Shown: positions 13,318 through 25,760 of the stretch, piece by piece
Layout of the letters: each line of letters opens with the position of its first letter
Position numbering within the stretch: the first letter of the stretch is position 1
From: Pyrocephalus nanus
Taxonomy: Eukaryota; Chordata; Aves; Passeriformes; Tyrannidae
Direction of reading: 5' to 3'
Length of the DNA: 64,000 bases
Assembly: GCA_038380795.1 (NCBI GenBank)
Contig: CM076261.1
Span: forward strand, 38,775,866 to 38,839,865
Translations under genes and position numbers: made by a program
Notes under the pieces: model-generated
The model's input: only the letters and a program-made list of their open reading frames with translations
Told to the model about the DNA's origin: nothing
Databases searched by the model: none

Positions 13318-13395
13318 GCCTTGCAGGGCCACTCCAAGTCCCATTAAAGCGACTGGCAGAATTTCCATTGACTGCAACAGGATTTGGGGGTCCCA
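13318..13395. repeat. Degenerate palindromic MITE-like repeat
   Basis: It contains AAGTCCCATTAAAGCGACTGG and TTCCATTGACTGCAACAGGA, again half-palindromes of the AGTCAATGG type. It lies about 300 bp from the similar relic at 13.02 kb, so the two may derive from one longer element or two insertions. Confidence 0.35.
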
Positions 13396-14339
13396 TAAAG
13401 AAGTTCTACATCTGTTAGAATCCACCTATCTGCAAGGAGAGACACGGAGGAGGGAGTAGATTACATCTCTTCTTTTTGAAAGGAAAGTTAGCCTGGTTCT
13501 CACTTATTTCATACTAGTGTCCATATTTCAGTATTAATAATGGATCAACCTGCAAAAGGAGCTCATGAGAGCCTACAAAGTTGCCAGGTTTCCACCGGGG
13601 AGGCTTGGGGGGAAGCTGCTCAAGGCAGAGGGGGGCTTTGGAGAATGTTTTGTTTCAAGTTGAAGCGTTCAAAACTGTTTTGCACATTCATCAACCTCAA
13701 AGAGGAGCACTTGGCTGCTCTCCATGGAGGGAGGAGAATGTGCAGCAATGGGACCCTCAGCAGCTGCCAGTGAAAAATAATCCAGAAGCAACATGAATAA
13801 ATAAAATACATTTTGCTAGCCCTAATATTACAGGGCTTTCTTCATGCTCTCTAACATTTTAATTCCCTTCCAACTATTTCTAGTTTTAGTTTTTCCCATG
13901 GATTATTCCCTTCCTGTTTCTCTTCCTTTAAATGCCAGGCTGCTGTTTTCACCTTATCTGCAAGTCTTCCCTCTCCATTGCTTAATTTTCTATTAATTCT
14001 TTCAGTCTTTTTTAAACCCATTCTGACACAGCTCTGCAGTACTTTACAGACCTCTGAGCCCATTTTATCTTATTTTTTTTCTGCTAACGTTTCCTTTCAT
14101 AATCATCTTCCCAACTTTTAACAAAGAAAAGTCTTTGACTCCAATGGGAGAGATATAACTACTCGCTTCTGAAAATCCCTCCCCAGCTGCTTGCCACTGA
14201 CTCAAGAGCAGGAACCCAGCTAAGGGGACCTGGATCAGTGCAGGGCAAGGTCCTCTATGGAAGAAGTAACATCAACATACCTCCATGCCTAGGTCACATG
14301 TGCCCAAACTTTCTACCGAATAAAGATATTACTGGATAA

Positions 14340-14425
14340 TATCCTCATATATAATATAGTATATAGTACATAGATTTAGTATATCATTATATATAATATA
14401 GTTATAACCCTAAGTTATAACTATA
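14340..14425. repeat. AT-rich repeat ending in a perfect palindrome
   Basis: A TATAATATAG-type low-complexity stretch. The last 29 bases (14397-14425) form a perfect inverted repeat with 12-bp arms (TATAGTTATAAC) around a 5-bp loop, CCTAA. Confidence 0.85.
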
Positions 14426-15523
14426 GCAGCCAGGACATGCTATGCAATTCATTGATAAAGTACTATGAGTTTGGCTAAAATCTGCAGACTCTTCAAAATT
14501 CTGTGGTGCTGGTACCTAAAGGAAAACGTGGCAAATGAACATGAAGAAAATATTTGTATAGGCAGAGCTCTCCAAAGCAGGATTCAGCTATGTGTGACAG
14601 AGCTCAATTACAGCCTAAAGTCAGAAGGATGCTGCTTTCTCTTGAATGCGTTTTTATCCAATGTTGCTAGCAACAGATAAGAGGAGGTAGATTCTCTACT
14701 CCACTATAGCAGGAGTGGAAAAATCCAGTGGTCTACAGGCTCTGAACTCAATATCAGCATCTTTTAGGCAAATGCCTGAACACTCATGAATGAGAAGCCA
14801 GCTTCACCAAACCCTTCCCCTACTTGGGATGTCACCTTTCCTACCCACGATAGCTGTCTTAAGCAAAACAGTCTGCTCTCCGCAGGAGACTCATTGGCCC
14901 AGGTAGTTTTAGTCTTGCTCACTGTGACTTTATCAAAGTCAGATCAGGCAGCATAATTCTCGATGCAAGCATTTTATTCTTTTCACCTCATACCCCATAA
15001 TTCCTTCCCTGCTGCTATGAAGTATATTCTTTGGCCTGAACATTCATAACCATCTTTTTCATTCTTGTCATATTATAAATAACACCATCCTGCTCCATTC
15101 AGATCCAGCCACAGCCAGCTTGTTCTGTCCTTTAATTTATGGTGAAAACTTTTCTGACGTGTGATGGTGGCTCCAAGGAAACTGCCAGGTAGCTTTGGGA
15201 GAAGTGCTCAAATGGACAAAGAGGACCAAGCTACAAATCAGAGGTGAGAAGGGAACCTGCCTCTGGTCTCTCAGTGCAGCCAGTCTTTGCCTCACATTGA
15301 ATTATTTCTGAGCTCTGAAAAAAGCTGCAGTTGCAGGTTACTGCTTGCCAGAGCCTAATGCCAGAGTCCTACCTGTCCAGACATCCCATATTACAAGAAA
15401 GTGCTGATGGCAGTATGGCAAACCTCTCTTTGGAGCTGATGCTATGTAGTCATGTCTGCAGCTGAAGCACCATCACAGCCTCAGCAGCAGGTTGGTTCTT
15501 GTGGATGTCCTATTTTAAGGCAT

Positions 15524-15564
15524 GGGGGGGGGGGGGGGGGGTTGGCTGTGTGTGTGTGTGTGTG
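15524..15564. repeat. G18 run next to (TG)9 microsatellite
   Basis: Eighteen G (15524-15541), then GGTTGGC-like spacer sequence, then nine TG dinucleotides (15547-15564). Confidence 0.85.
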
Positions 15565-16159
15565 CATGCAATGGAGTTACCACAGCATGAAAAATGAAAT
15601 TTTAAATAGTGACTATTTAAAGAGCAAGGTTATTCTGACTGTCTGTGAGATGTGATCTTTTTCTGCTGAGTACATGTAGTGCACCACCTCATTTCATTCA
15701 ACCACTGTTAAGCTGAGGTGAGAAAAGTGTGCTGTGGCATAGAGCTCTGCATATGGACTCACCAGTATTTTCTACAGATCTCTCACAGGCTGCTAATCAC
15801 TTCTGGGATGTAGGGGTTTGGGGTTTTTTGTTGAGTAGTATCAGAGGGAGAGTATCAGTTTATGGCCCTGGTGATAAGAGCCATGGCTGCTATTTGTCCA
15901 CAGAGGTTTCTGAATGCTTATCAAGATCGATAAACAATGGCAGTCACCCCCCAGTGATGCACCCTCGCCTGCAGCGATTGCTCTGCATATGGAAGCTGGC
16001 GAATCTCTGTTTATCTGCTGATGGCTTAACTATCCTTATCCCGAGTGTGCCTCTTTCAGGAATCATCCAGCAGTATAGTCACACTGGCCAGAGATTTAAT
16101 TGCTTCTAAACCCTCCTCTTTAGTGTTGCAGTACTGTAGAACTATAGACTACTTTATTT

Positions 16160-16254
16160 AAACAAAAAACACACACAAAAAAAAAAAAAAAACAACAAAA
16201 ACCAAACCAAAACAAACAAAAAAAAAAACCAAACAAAAACCAAAACAACACAAC
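16160..16254. repeat. A-rich (AAAAC)n-like simple repeat
   Basis: A long A/C-only tract with a central A run. The opposite-strand Phe/Val-rich ORF is its shadow. Confidence 0.85.
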
Positions 16255-17314
16255 CTTAAACCTGTTTCATTTGCTGTCATCACCACTGTCTTCTCTAGAG
16301 AATGTCCTAGCAGTCTGGCCAGGTTTCCTTGTGACCACAAAGAAGAGATATTTCACTCACTAACCATCCCTCATCTCTCCTGGCCTCTTGTCTCTGGTCA
16401 CCATGTGATAGCCTGGGATGTGCCTGGGGAGTTCCCTCCGGTAGCTGATAGCAATCACGGTCTTTGCTTCCTCATCCCCTCCCTCCCCTCTGTGAGTCAT
16501 CGGGATTCACTCCCAAACCTCTGTCTCTTGGGTATCATTTGACTGTAAGCATGTTCTTTGTCTTTCCACTTTCAACTCTAGGTCTTTGTTTGTCCCTTGT
16601 TCTAGATTGTTCTTTGTTTAAGGAGCTGCATGCAGATGGCCTGTGATGGCTGAGGATTTTCTGTCCTTAGAAGAGCAATGCAGCAAAGACAAAATCTCTC
16701 ATTGCCATGCTTTGCTTTGTCCCATTTCTCACCTTCCCTCCACCTGGGAGCTCCTGAACTACAGCAGCAGGTCATGGACTAGAATGGGTGGTTTTCTCCA
16801 AAACTGAACCAAAGCCCATCTACCTTGGAGGTCAACCATCATAACACAAATGTCATCAAGGTAGAAAAATTTGGATGGAAGGGAAAAAAAAAAACAGCAT
16901 TATATTCCACACAGAAACTAAGTGGAGAGTAAGCAATTGCTGCCCTGTAAAGCATGTTTAATCGCCTGCATTTTTGAGGGAACAGTTTGGTACCAGCTTT
17001 GGCTTGCACAGTAGAACTGCATGCCAATGCACATTCATCACTCTAATTTTATACAGCTGCATTATTTTCACAGTTTATGGTGGCATCACCTCATTTATGA
17101 AGTACACACTGCAGTTATACATATGGCTGTAGTATTTTCAGCACTACAAGTTCAATTAGTAGTTTCACTAAGCTAATAGTGTCAAAACAACAGCAGGAGT
17201 ACACACCGTATTGCAGCTGTCCAATATGTATATATGTTTATGCAATAAATACGTGGCAGTTTGTGTTCTTGAATTTGGGTCACTGGTTCCAAAATATTAC
17301 GGGATATGTCAGGT

Positions 17315-17400
17315 GAAATTCCCTGTCACTGACTCCATTTCAATGGCTGTGGCTCTAACTCCTCATTTACACCTGGGATAATTATGGCATGATCATGGAT
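17315..17400. repeat. Possible relic of the palindromic sauropsid repeat
   Basis: It contains GTGAAATTCCCTGTCACTGA followed by CATTTCAATGGC and CTCATTTACACC, phrases of the same hairpin family as 13.0 and 21.2 kb. Strongly decayed. Confidence 0.25.
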
Positions 17401-20029
17401 CACAGAAACACTTTCTTCTCTGCCCAAAGATGTCATAATCTGAGCAACCAGGTCTCCTATTCACAGACCAAGCCTTTAAATACAAATTCCTGCTCAGACC
17501 ATTGCCCCAGTGGTGTGGTGCCAGAAACTGGCCTTTTGAGACATCTCTGCTCATAATGCTTTTTTGAGTTATTTGCCAGCACTGTAAATGCCTCTCCCCA
17601 GTAAGGATCAGATTCCTAGGGAAAGGGAAACGCTGTTAAGTGGGCAGGACTGGGAGAAGGAGAAAAATTATAGAAATTTCATGGACAATTGTGCTTGCTG
17701 AAAAATGTGCCAGTTTGCATGTCACTGATTTACTCCCAGTGCATTAGTCATTAGGGAGGGTAAAACCACAGTGATAACGAAAGGCACTATCTAGTGCTGA
17801 AAGAACAGATTGCAAACTCTGATTTAGTCAACTGCAGTGCTGACTTTCACCAGCATTTGCATGCTGGCAAATTTAGCAAAGAAGTGGCTCCTGTTCAAAG
17901 TTATGAGAAAGAGCAGTCGTCCTTGGTTCCTCCCGAGCACCCGTAGTGCTTCTGAAATGCTGACCTTTCATGCAGGTGTCGAGCAGTAGGAAACTCTGAA
18001 AATCAACTTTTTAGTGTTCCAGTTTCACAATATGCAAACCAGACAGAATAAAAGCTAGCTCCTGGTGCATTCAAAAGCTTGTTTATAGTCTTCTAAGCTT
18101 TCTTTAAGCCCTGCGTGGAAGGTATCCCTGGGGTGTGAAGTGCAGCTTCATGGCTGCTCAGCTCCCATGGCTTGTTCCGGGACCATGAGAAGATAAAGTG
18201 GCCTCAAGGCCTCAAATCCAAATTAATGGATTTTTCTGGCAGTCCTGTCTTCCTCCTTTCTCCACAAAATAATGAATCTATCCTTATCATGGTCCCCTTA
18301 CTCTTGACCAAATACTAATGTGGCAATATACTAAGAAGCAGGAAATAAAGACCTGTTTGGGGACTTGGCAGCCTCTGAGCATGTTTCCCTTCACATCCTG
18401 ACAAAGCCTGGCACAAAGTCAGCTTCTGACACAAGGGAAAGTATACCTTTTTTCCTCTACTTTTTTGGCAGTTGTTGCTAATTTGGCTTCTTTCCACCCA
18501 AACCCTCCACCTCCCTCAATGTGTTGACAAATACGTTTCTCACAGTGCTTGGGTTGGAGCATTTCAGCTAGCCCATTCAGTAAATTTATGTTTCAATATT
18601 TACAGGCAGCACTGCACCACTTGGGCAATGGGTTGAGCAGCAATTTTTCTTTAAAACCTTCCAGGACACACTATTCCCTTTTTTTCACCTTCAGGTGAAA
18701 ACTTCCAGCACAGGGTCAATCTCCTTTCCTCTTCCCCATATTCCTCTAGCCACATGATCATTGAGTGGGACTGGCATTTCACTCTTTTGGTACTGATTTC
18801 ATCTTCCCTTTTCCTGTCTCCTTTGGCCTTTCAGGACAGTTTTCACCAGGTTTTCTTTCCACTGTGTTTCAACATATCTGTTACTTCATTGAGAGCAATT
18901 GCCTTGTGCCAATTTGATCTTTCTGTAATTAATATATTTTGACTTGAGGGAGTAGGAACACTACCCATCACAGACACTGAACCTGAGAGTTCATGCCCAC
19001 AGTTTCACAGTACAAAGGTATTAAACTCCTGCACTGCACTACACTACGCTGTGTGGTTTTCTAGGCTTAAATTGGTGTGTTTCCTTCCTGTTTTGCTTAT
19101 TGACTCATTTCCTTAAATCTGATTTGAGCTTGTTATTGTACTCAGACAGTACATCAGTAGTGTCTGTAACACCCATAAATCCAGCAGGAGAAGAGGTCGC
19201 AGCAAAAGAGGAAAGATTTTGATTACTTTCACAAGAGAGTACAAATTATTTTCTGGTGAGAGACAAGGAGGAACAACAGTGGACAGGACAACCATGGAGC
19301 AGCTGACCTATTTCTTCAGGAGGGAACCTTAACCTTCACTCCAGTGTCCAAGCACATTTTGCAAGCTCCACAGAAATACTGACCTGAATTTGTGGAGTTT
19401 TCATCAATTCTCTTTTGTAGTTGAGCATGTTTAAAGATCCCTTACAAAAGAAGAGCAGAAGCAGAGAGTGTTTTTTTCAGGAGTTGATGAAATCAGAGAA
19501 CAATTACTTTTCTCCTCTACCTTAACAAACATTTGAAGAGGTTTTTGGTATTCATTCTATCTGGATCCCACTGGCTGTTTTGCTTAATTTAAGTTCCTCT
19601 ACTTTTTTAAAAAAAGAGTGTGTTAAACATTTATGGTTTTAATCCACCAGAGTACAGATTTCAGGGGCAAATGTGATCTTGCTTTTCCATGCTCAGGCAG
19701 ATATTTGCTCTAAGAAAAGCCTTTGAGTGTAAATACCAAGGATACTGTCAACATTCTTGATTCAAAACTGCTTCAAAGCCAACAGTTGTCTGGTTCCTGT
19801 ATATCTGATCCAGGATTAAAGACATTTTTTTGATGAATGCTTGCCCCTGACTCCCTTTTAGCAGGTTAAGGGACTTATGTTTGCAACGACAAACATTGTT
19901 ATAGGAGTGGCTGGCTATTCAGTGTTACAGCTGGGCATTGTCCAAGCCTCCAATGACTTGAGCACAGTTTTCTGTCTGCAAGCGCACCCATTTAGATATC
20001 TAACTACGTGATCTGCAAGAAGGCGTCGA

Positions 20030-20190
20030 GGCTCTAATTTTATGCCGGCACTTCAACATAGATTTAATAATGAACTGCAGACACCCTACTTGATACATTT
20101 AATTGCACCTGAACTGTCAAAATGCAGCCTTTGATCATGGGCAAGTTTCAAGCTCTTGCTTACAATTAAAGAAGGATGTTTCAGGAAGCA
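20030..20190. promoter_or_regulatory. Possible conserved non-coding element
   Basis: A repeat-free block with closely packed motif matches: an E-box CACCTG (20106-20111), TGTCA (about 20114), a TCF/LEF-like CTTTGATC (20129-20136) and flanking TAATTG/CAATTA homeodomain cores. It also keeps two CpGs (GGCGTCGAGG) in a CpG-poor neighbourhood. Motif density is suggestive only; no conservation data were available. Confidence 0.25.
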
Positions 20191-21174
20191 GCATCATGCT
20201 GCATTTGGAGTGGGAGGAAAGGATGTCAAAGAACTCAGGTGCTTTAGCAGCATAAAACATCTGGGCGCCACCCTTCCAACTTCAACATATGTACTGTCAT
20301 GAAATAATTCTGGTTCAGTCTAACCTATACTCAGATGCAGTCTATTATTTGATACCTTTTCATTCAGTATCAGACTCATCCAAATGCTGGTCAGATGAAG
20401 CTCCTTCCTGAGTTGCATTTTATTAGAAACATTTCACAATTCAAATATCAACTTAGCAAAGAACAAGCTTTTCCTCTCTCTATCTCTTAAGCCTTTCACT
20501 ACAAGCAAAATACCCCAGGAGTGGAGGTGGGGCTTGGCTGTGTGCTGCTGATGGGTCCCTGCAGAGTGATCCAGCTGGCTGGGGTAGGGAGCTTTTTCCT
20601 CTTACCCTGTCTGACCCAAAGCCACCCTTTCCAAAAACAGGGAGATGATAGCCTTAAAAGTCAAGCCTCCTCATTCTGCTGGCAGAGTCTCCCATTTTTT
20701 TATCTCCCTTGTGAGGAAGACGTTGGCCACCACAACCTGTCTACCTGAGCCCCAGTTTGTACCGTTACCAGATGATTACTGCAGCAGCCAGCCCGGGTGA
20801 CCCCAGCCTCACAGGCCTTCTCTGGGGCTTGTTTCTGCACACTGGTGCTGGTTCATCCATAGGGTTTGGGTTAGACACAGGTGGCTCCCAGTCACTTTTG
20901 CATTGCCTGCCCCAGGCTGATGCCTGGTGCACCACAGAACCTGAGGAGATGCCTCTGTATGCAAATCACCCGACTGACCCATGCCAAAGCCTCCAGCTTC
21001 ACCAACAGCAGTACTGAGTCCTCGGTAGCCAATTTAAAAAAAGAAGTAGCAACAAAACAAAATAAGCATGGGACTTTTGTGCTAGCTGAGGCCAGAATGC
21101 TCACTGAAGGAGTTTCCTCAAGGAGCTTCCTCAATGAGCTCTGCATAGACAGGTCAGTCATGGTACTTTACACC

Positions 21175-21275
21175 TACAGCCAGATCCTCCTTGGGGTTTC
21201 AGTGGCTCAGCCTCAATTCACTTTAATAGCAGCTGAGCTGGTATAAATGAACAAGAATTTGGCCTTTGCTGTCAA
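21175..21275. repeat. Degenerate palindromic MITE-like repeat
   Basis: It reads CAGATCCTCCTTGG, CAATTCACTTTAATAGCAG, AGCTGGTATAAATGA and ATTTGGCC in that order. This matches the hairpin type in which a 'GATCCTCAGCTGGTGTAAAT' arm is repeated inverted around a CATTGACTTCAATGG core. Arms are diverged. Confidence 0.4.
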
Positions 21276-23299
21276 TTACATTTTCATCTACAAGGTATTT
21301 TAAAGACATTAAGTAATGAGCTAACACTAAGATCTATGAGGGAAATGAGGTGTTGTGTTATCTCTTTAGGGCAGTTAAAGAGGGTAAATGAATCGCCCAA
21401 CACCAAAGGCTGTCAAGGCCTGACTGTGTATGAGTTCTGGGCTACAAAAGCTTCGTCCCAATTATAGGGTCTCAGCTCATTCTCATTGTGTCTTTACCCC
21501 CAAATTCTATATGAAGAAGCAGCATTTCCTTTGTTGTTTGGTCCTATTTGCTATGCATGGTTCCTTCTGGAATTTTCTGAAACCGGGGCTCCAGGTCCAA
21601 AGAATTGATAGGAGAAAGCTTTAAAAATAGCCCAAAACCTATTATTGTGTCTTTAAATGTAAAAGCTTGCTGAAAAAGATTGATAAAATGCCCAGCAACA
21701 ATGAAATTATTATTATTACTATTATTATTATCTCACTTCTTGGTAAGACAATCAATAAAATATACATAGCAGTTTTGTCTAGCCTAGACTGTACTAAAAG
21801 AAGATAGAACTGACTGTCCGTTCTGCCTGTTTACTGAGATAGGAATGTCCTCATATATGTTCTTTCAGGAAAAAAAAAAACACATTCTTGATACTCATAC
21901 ATCTGGTAATCCAGGGAGACATCACTAAGGATCAAAAGCTTACCACCCACCTGACTGTGGATTTACTAGTGGGGTAACAGACTGTTTTCCCCTCCTCTCC
22001 TAACCTTGCAGTCCCTGTCTGTCTGGTCCCTGCCTCATACTGGCAATAAACACATTCCCAGACCCAGTGCCATGGGGTTTATCACCTCCCTCAAAACTGG
22101 TGTGATGGCCCAGCTCACTGCTCTTTCCCACAGAAGCCTCAAAGAATAAAATGTGCATACAAGCAAAGGCATGGTACATATCATACTAAAACGCATTCAG
22201 ACTCAGGTACCTCCCTGAGTAATGTGGATGCAAGTGACTTTTGGGTTCCACAGGTCTTGTCTTTTGCTTTTCCTGGGCCGTGTAACTGCCTTTACACAAG
22301 TCACACAACAGACAGGGAGCAAAGCACCAGCAGCAGCCAACGACAGCATCATTAGCTTATAAACCTTGATATATGGAGGTGAACAGCTTTTTATGGCAGA
22401 TAAAGTATGTAACAGTAGCCATCTCATGTTTTGTGGTGATAAATGGTATTTCCAATACCAATATTATGGCTTTCCAGGGGTAACCTGTGACAGCTGAGGA
22501 AAAAATGTGCCTTTCTGCTTATGGCAGGGTCAATATTCCAAGAAGGGAACCCACACAGCTATGCCAGAAGGGCTGTCCCCCATGCCCTCTTCCCTCCCAC
22601 CAGCCCTTTGCACATCGGCAATCAGGGTGTTAGAAGTAATTCACCTCTAACCCAAGATCCAAGAGCATGGAAGTCACGAGTAACGTTGTCATCACCTCAG
22701 TAATGTGCCTCAGTAACAGCATTAGTACCTCGGAGGAGAGGAGGGGAGCAGTGGTGAGGTCACATGGAGAAGAGCAGAGAGGGATGCCTGGGGAGAGGAG
22801 CAGTCGCAGGGTGGTGCCCATGTGAGGCAGTGCCCAGCCACACTCAGCACTGCAAGCTCGTGGGCTGCTGGCACCAGCACTACTCCAGGGAGAACCAGCA
22901 TCCCAACTGCTTTGCTTTCTGTGAAGCCAGGGAAAAAATCCCACAGGTAGGTCCACGGGACAAGGGTTTTCTTTTCTAATGATCCTGAGAAACTCTTTTC
23001 CTTTTGGTAGACTAGGGTAAAGTGCTCTCCATAGCCACAATGTGCTAGCAAAATGCCTTGGCCATGCAGCTTTTCACCATACTGGATTTCATTAAAGGCC
23101 CTTAAAGATCTTGTACACTTCTGTTGCCCTAAGGGAGAAATACTACCTAAAAGTCTGGCACTTTATACATCAAAGGATATCAGGAGTAAAATTAAGCTAG
23201 ACATTTTAATGAAAGAGCATCATTTTAAAATCCACTTCCAAGCTGTTGAGTGAAGAAGCTAGGATCCAAAGAGAAACTTGAATAAAAGCTCCACTGGGA

Positions 23300-23316
23300 A
23301 AAAAAAAAAAAAAAAG
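23300..23316. repeat. Poly-A tract
   Basis: A run of about 17 A with no attached element body. Confidence 0.8.
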
Positions 23317-24489
23317 ATAAATGCAGAATATTTGTACCTTGGGACATTGTTTTCCCTTTTGAGATCCTTCATAAGCTACTCTGGTGTTCAGCTTCTGACT
23401 CATGTGATCGTTCTCAGGAAATTAAACACCATATCCCCAAATTTTTCTTTGCATGAACGTAAGACATGCCTGTAAATCTAAACTGTCTTCACATTTTTTA
23501 GTGAGTATATTGCAGCTCCTACAATTATCTAAATAAAATGCAAATAACTGTAAGCTTAATTGCCCTTACACCATTAACTCAAGTCTTATCTGCCTGTTGT
23601 TAGGGACAACCACATGTCATTTGTGGAAAGCCAGGGGTTTTGAGGTGTAAGCACAAGGGATTCGTTATTTCCCCAGGATCTGATTTGATCAATCCTTAAA
23701 TAAAAGGCTGGTTTTTCAAACGGACCATCCTCATCGCTTCCTAAAACTGTTCAAGCCTCCCTTAAGAGTCTTGGACCAATCCAGTCATTGCAGAACTACC
23801 CATGGCTGTGTGAAATCATAGAATACATGTCCAGGTAAAGGACTCATTTTTTCAAACAACAGGCCACACACACTTGTACAACCACAAGAATAGTCCAGAA
23901 AATAAACCAGGTTTGACTAAACAGGATGAAAGAGACACTAGAGGTACAAACTTCATTAAAAATACAAATATTACACAAACAATAAATGCATCCACAAATA
24001 TACATTAAAGCAAAATACCACTAATGATTGTGGTTCTTTTCTCAAATTCAAGAAACACTCTAAAGGAAAATACGTTAAAATTTTCCTTTTTTTCCTAGGT
24101 CCTGAAAGTAAAAGTAGTGGATAGAAAAGAAAAAGGAAGCCAAATTTCACTGAATAGCTCCCAAATTAATTAGAAGTAACCATGCAAAAAGATCAGCAAA
24201 TACAGTCTTGTTGAATTCATCTTCTTTACGTTTTCTTCATTTGCGGTAAGTCATGTCCACACTATAAACACTGGAAAAAGATTTTTGAAAAAATCTTTTC
24301 AGCCAGTGGTGCCTGCTCAAAACTGATGTGTAATGTATTGTTTACATCATGGCTGCACGGAGCTACTTCCTGAGAGAATGGCTTTGCGTTGTCTCCAGTC
24401 CCAGCAGGATATGGAGTTTTACCGTCAGGATGCACCAGGCTGGGTACAACTGTTCCCAGTTCTCTCGGCCAGCTCAGGCAGAAAACAAA

Positions 24490-24518
24490 AGCTAGTTTAA
24501 AGTGGCTTTAAACTAGCT
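24490..24518. repeat. Perfect 13-bp inverted repeat
   Basis: Arm AGCTAGTTTAAAG (24490-24502), spacer TGG, and exact reverse complement CTTTAAACTAGCT (24506-24518). It could extrude as a short hairpin or serve as a dyad binding site. No flanking transposon was seen. Confidence 0.9.
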
Positions 24519-25659
24519 GCTCCCAGGTCCCACTCCAGTAGTCATCAGTCTCCTGGGTCTTTCTCAATCCCATAAATAATCAGGTCACCCACTTGGGATT
24601 AGTAACCACAGAAGGTCACCTTATTCCAATAACCTGGTAGGGAAATCTGGACAGCAGAGCTTTGAAAAGTGCATGGGTTTATATAGAACAAAAGTTCCTT
24701 TAAAGACTTCATGAAAGGCCATTAGATGCATATGCATCATATATGCTACGTCTAAGTCCTAAATTTGTATTTTGTACGTGGGAACTAATGTGCACGGAAG
24801 ACGTGGACTGCAAAGGCATGTGATAAAGTGCATCTGCACCCGTGCAATTTTTCACATTCCCTTCCATAGCTTTTAGGTTCATTTCTCCCCTGAAAATAAA
24901 CCCTCCTTTTAGCACACTCATATCTCCAGCAGTTTCGAAGAAGCAGGTTCAGTCCAGTGGAGAAATGCAAGAGTGAGAATCAAGATCTGGCCCTGAAACT
25001 CACTGAGCTCAGGTTGCAGCAGGGCCTTGATTCAGAAACATCTTTGGTATACAATTCTTCCAATTCCCATATTATTTTGGGGGCCAAGAAGGTGCACTGT
25101 TTTCTGTCAGGAAACAAATCCATGGAGCCCTCTTTTGGGACAGGATTTCTCCGATTCTGCACAGTGATAAATTGCCAGTCCTTCTCTTGTACAGCTGCCC
25201 TACCTCTTTCACTACCTAGGCATTCTGAAAGTGAAATCTCAGTTTAGGATGACATTGGGGCTGGTTCTATACAAATGACAAACCAAGGAACCAAGTCCTT
25301 CCCCATGCCGATGAGGCAAATTTTCTGGTACTTAGGTGTTAATTCAGCCCACAGTTAGTCATGAGTGTGTTCTTGAACACAGTTCACTTCTTCAAAGCAC
25401 GGCTGAATAATGCAGCATGTTCCCTGGTGGTCCTAGATATTTCTGAAAGCCCTTCATAGCCTGGAATTGGCTTAGGGTGAATATTAAACTTAATTTGGAA
25501 AGGCAAATTTAGTCCGACATCCTAAATACAGCCACTTGGGTCCTAAGGTGTGTCTTTAGTTGATGTGAAACACATCATTACTGAGGACAGCAGTGACAAC
25601 TAAATAGCCTTTTCCTCCCCCAGTCAAGGCAGAAATCAAGTGTAAGCTGAACCTTGCCA

Positions 25660-25760
25660 ATCACCGCACACTATTAACACTGGCAATTATAGATAATCAC
25701 TGCAATTACTAATAAAGCATTATCAAGGGTAATGGAGGGGGTAATTGCTACCTTTCATTT
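25660..25760. promoter_or_regulatory. Possible conserved non-coding element, homeodomain-site rich
   Basis: Repeated TAAT/ATTA cores occur in about 100 bp: GGCAATTATAGATAAT, GCAATTACTAATAAAG and GGTAATTGC, plus two GATA/TATC cores. It is free of recognisable repeats. This is typical of developmental enhancers but was called from motif density alone. Confidence 0.25.
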
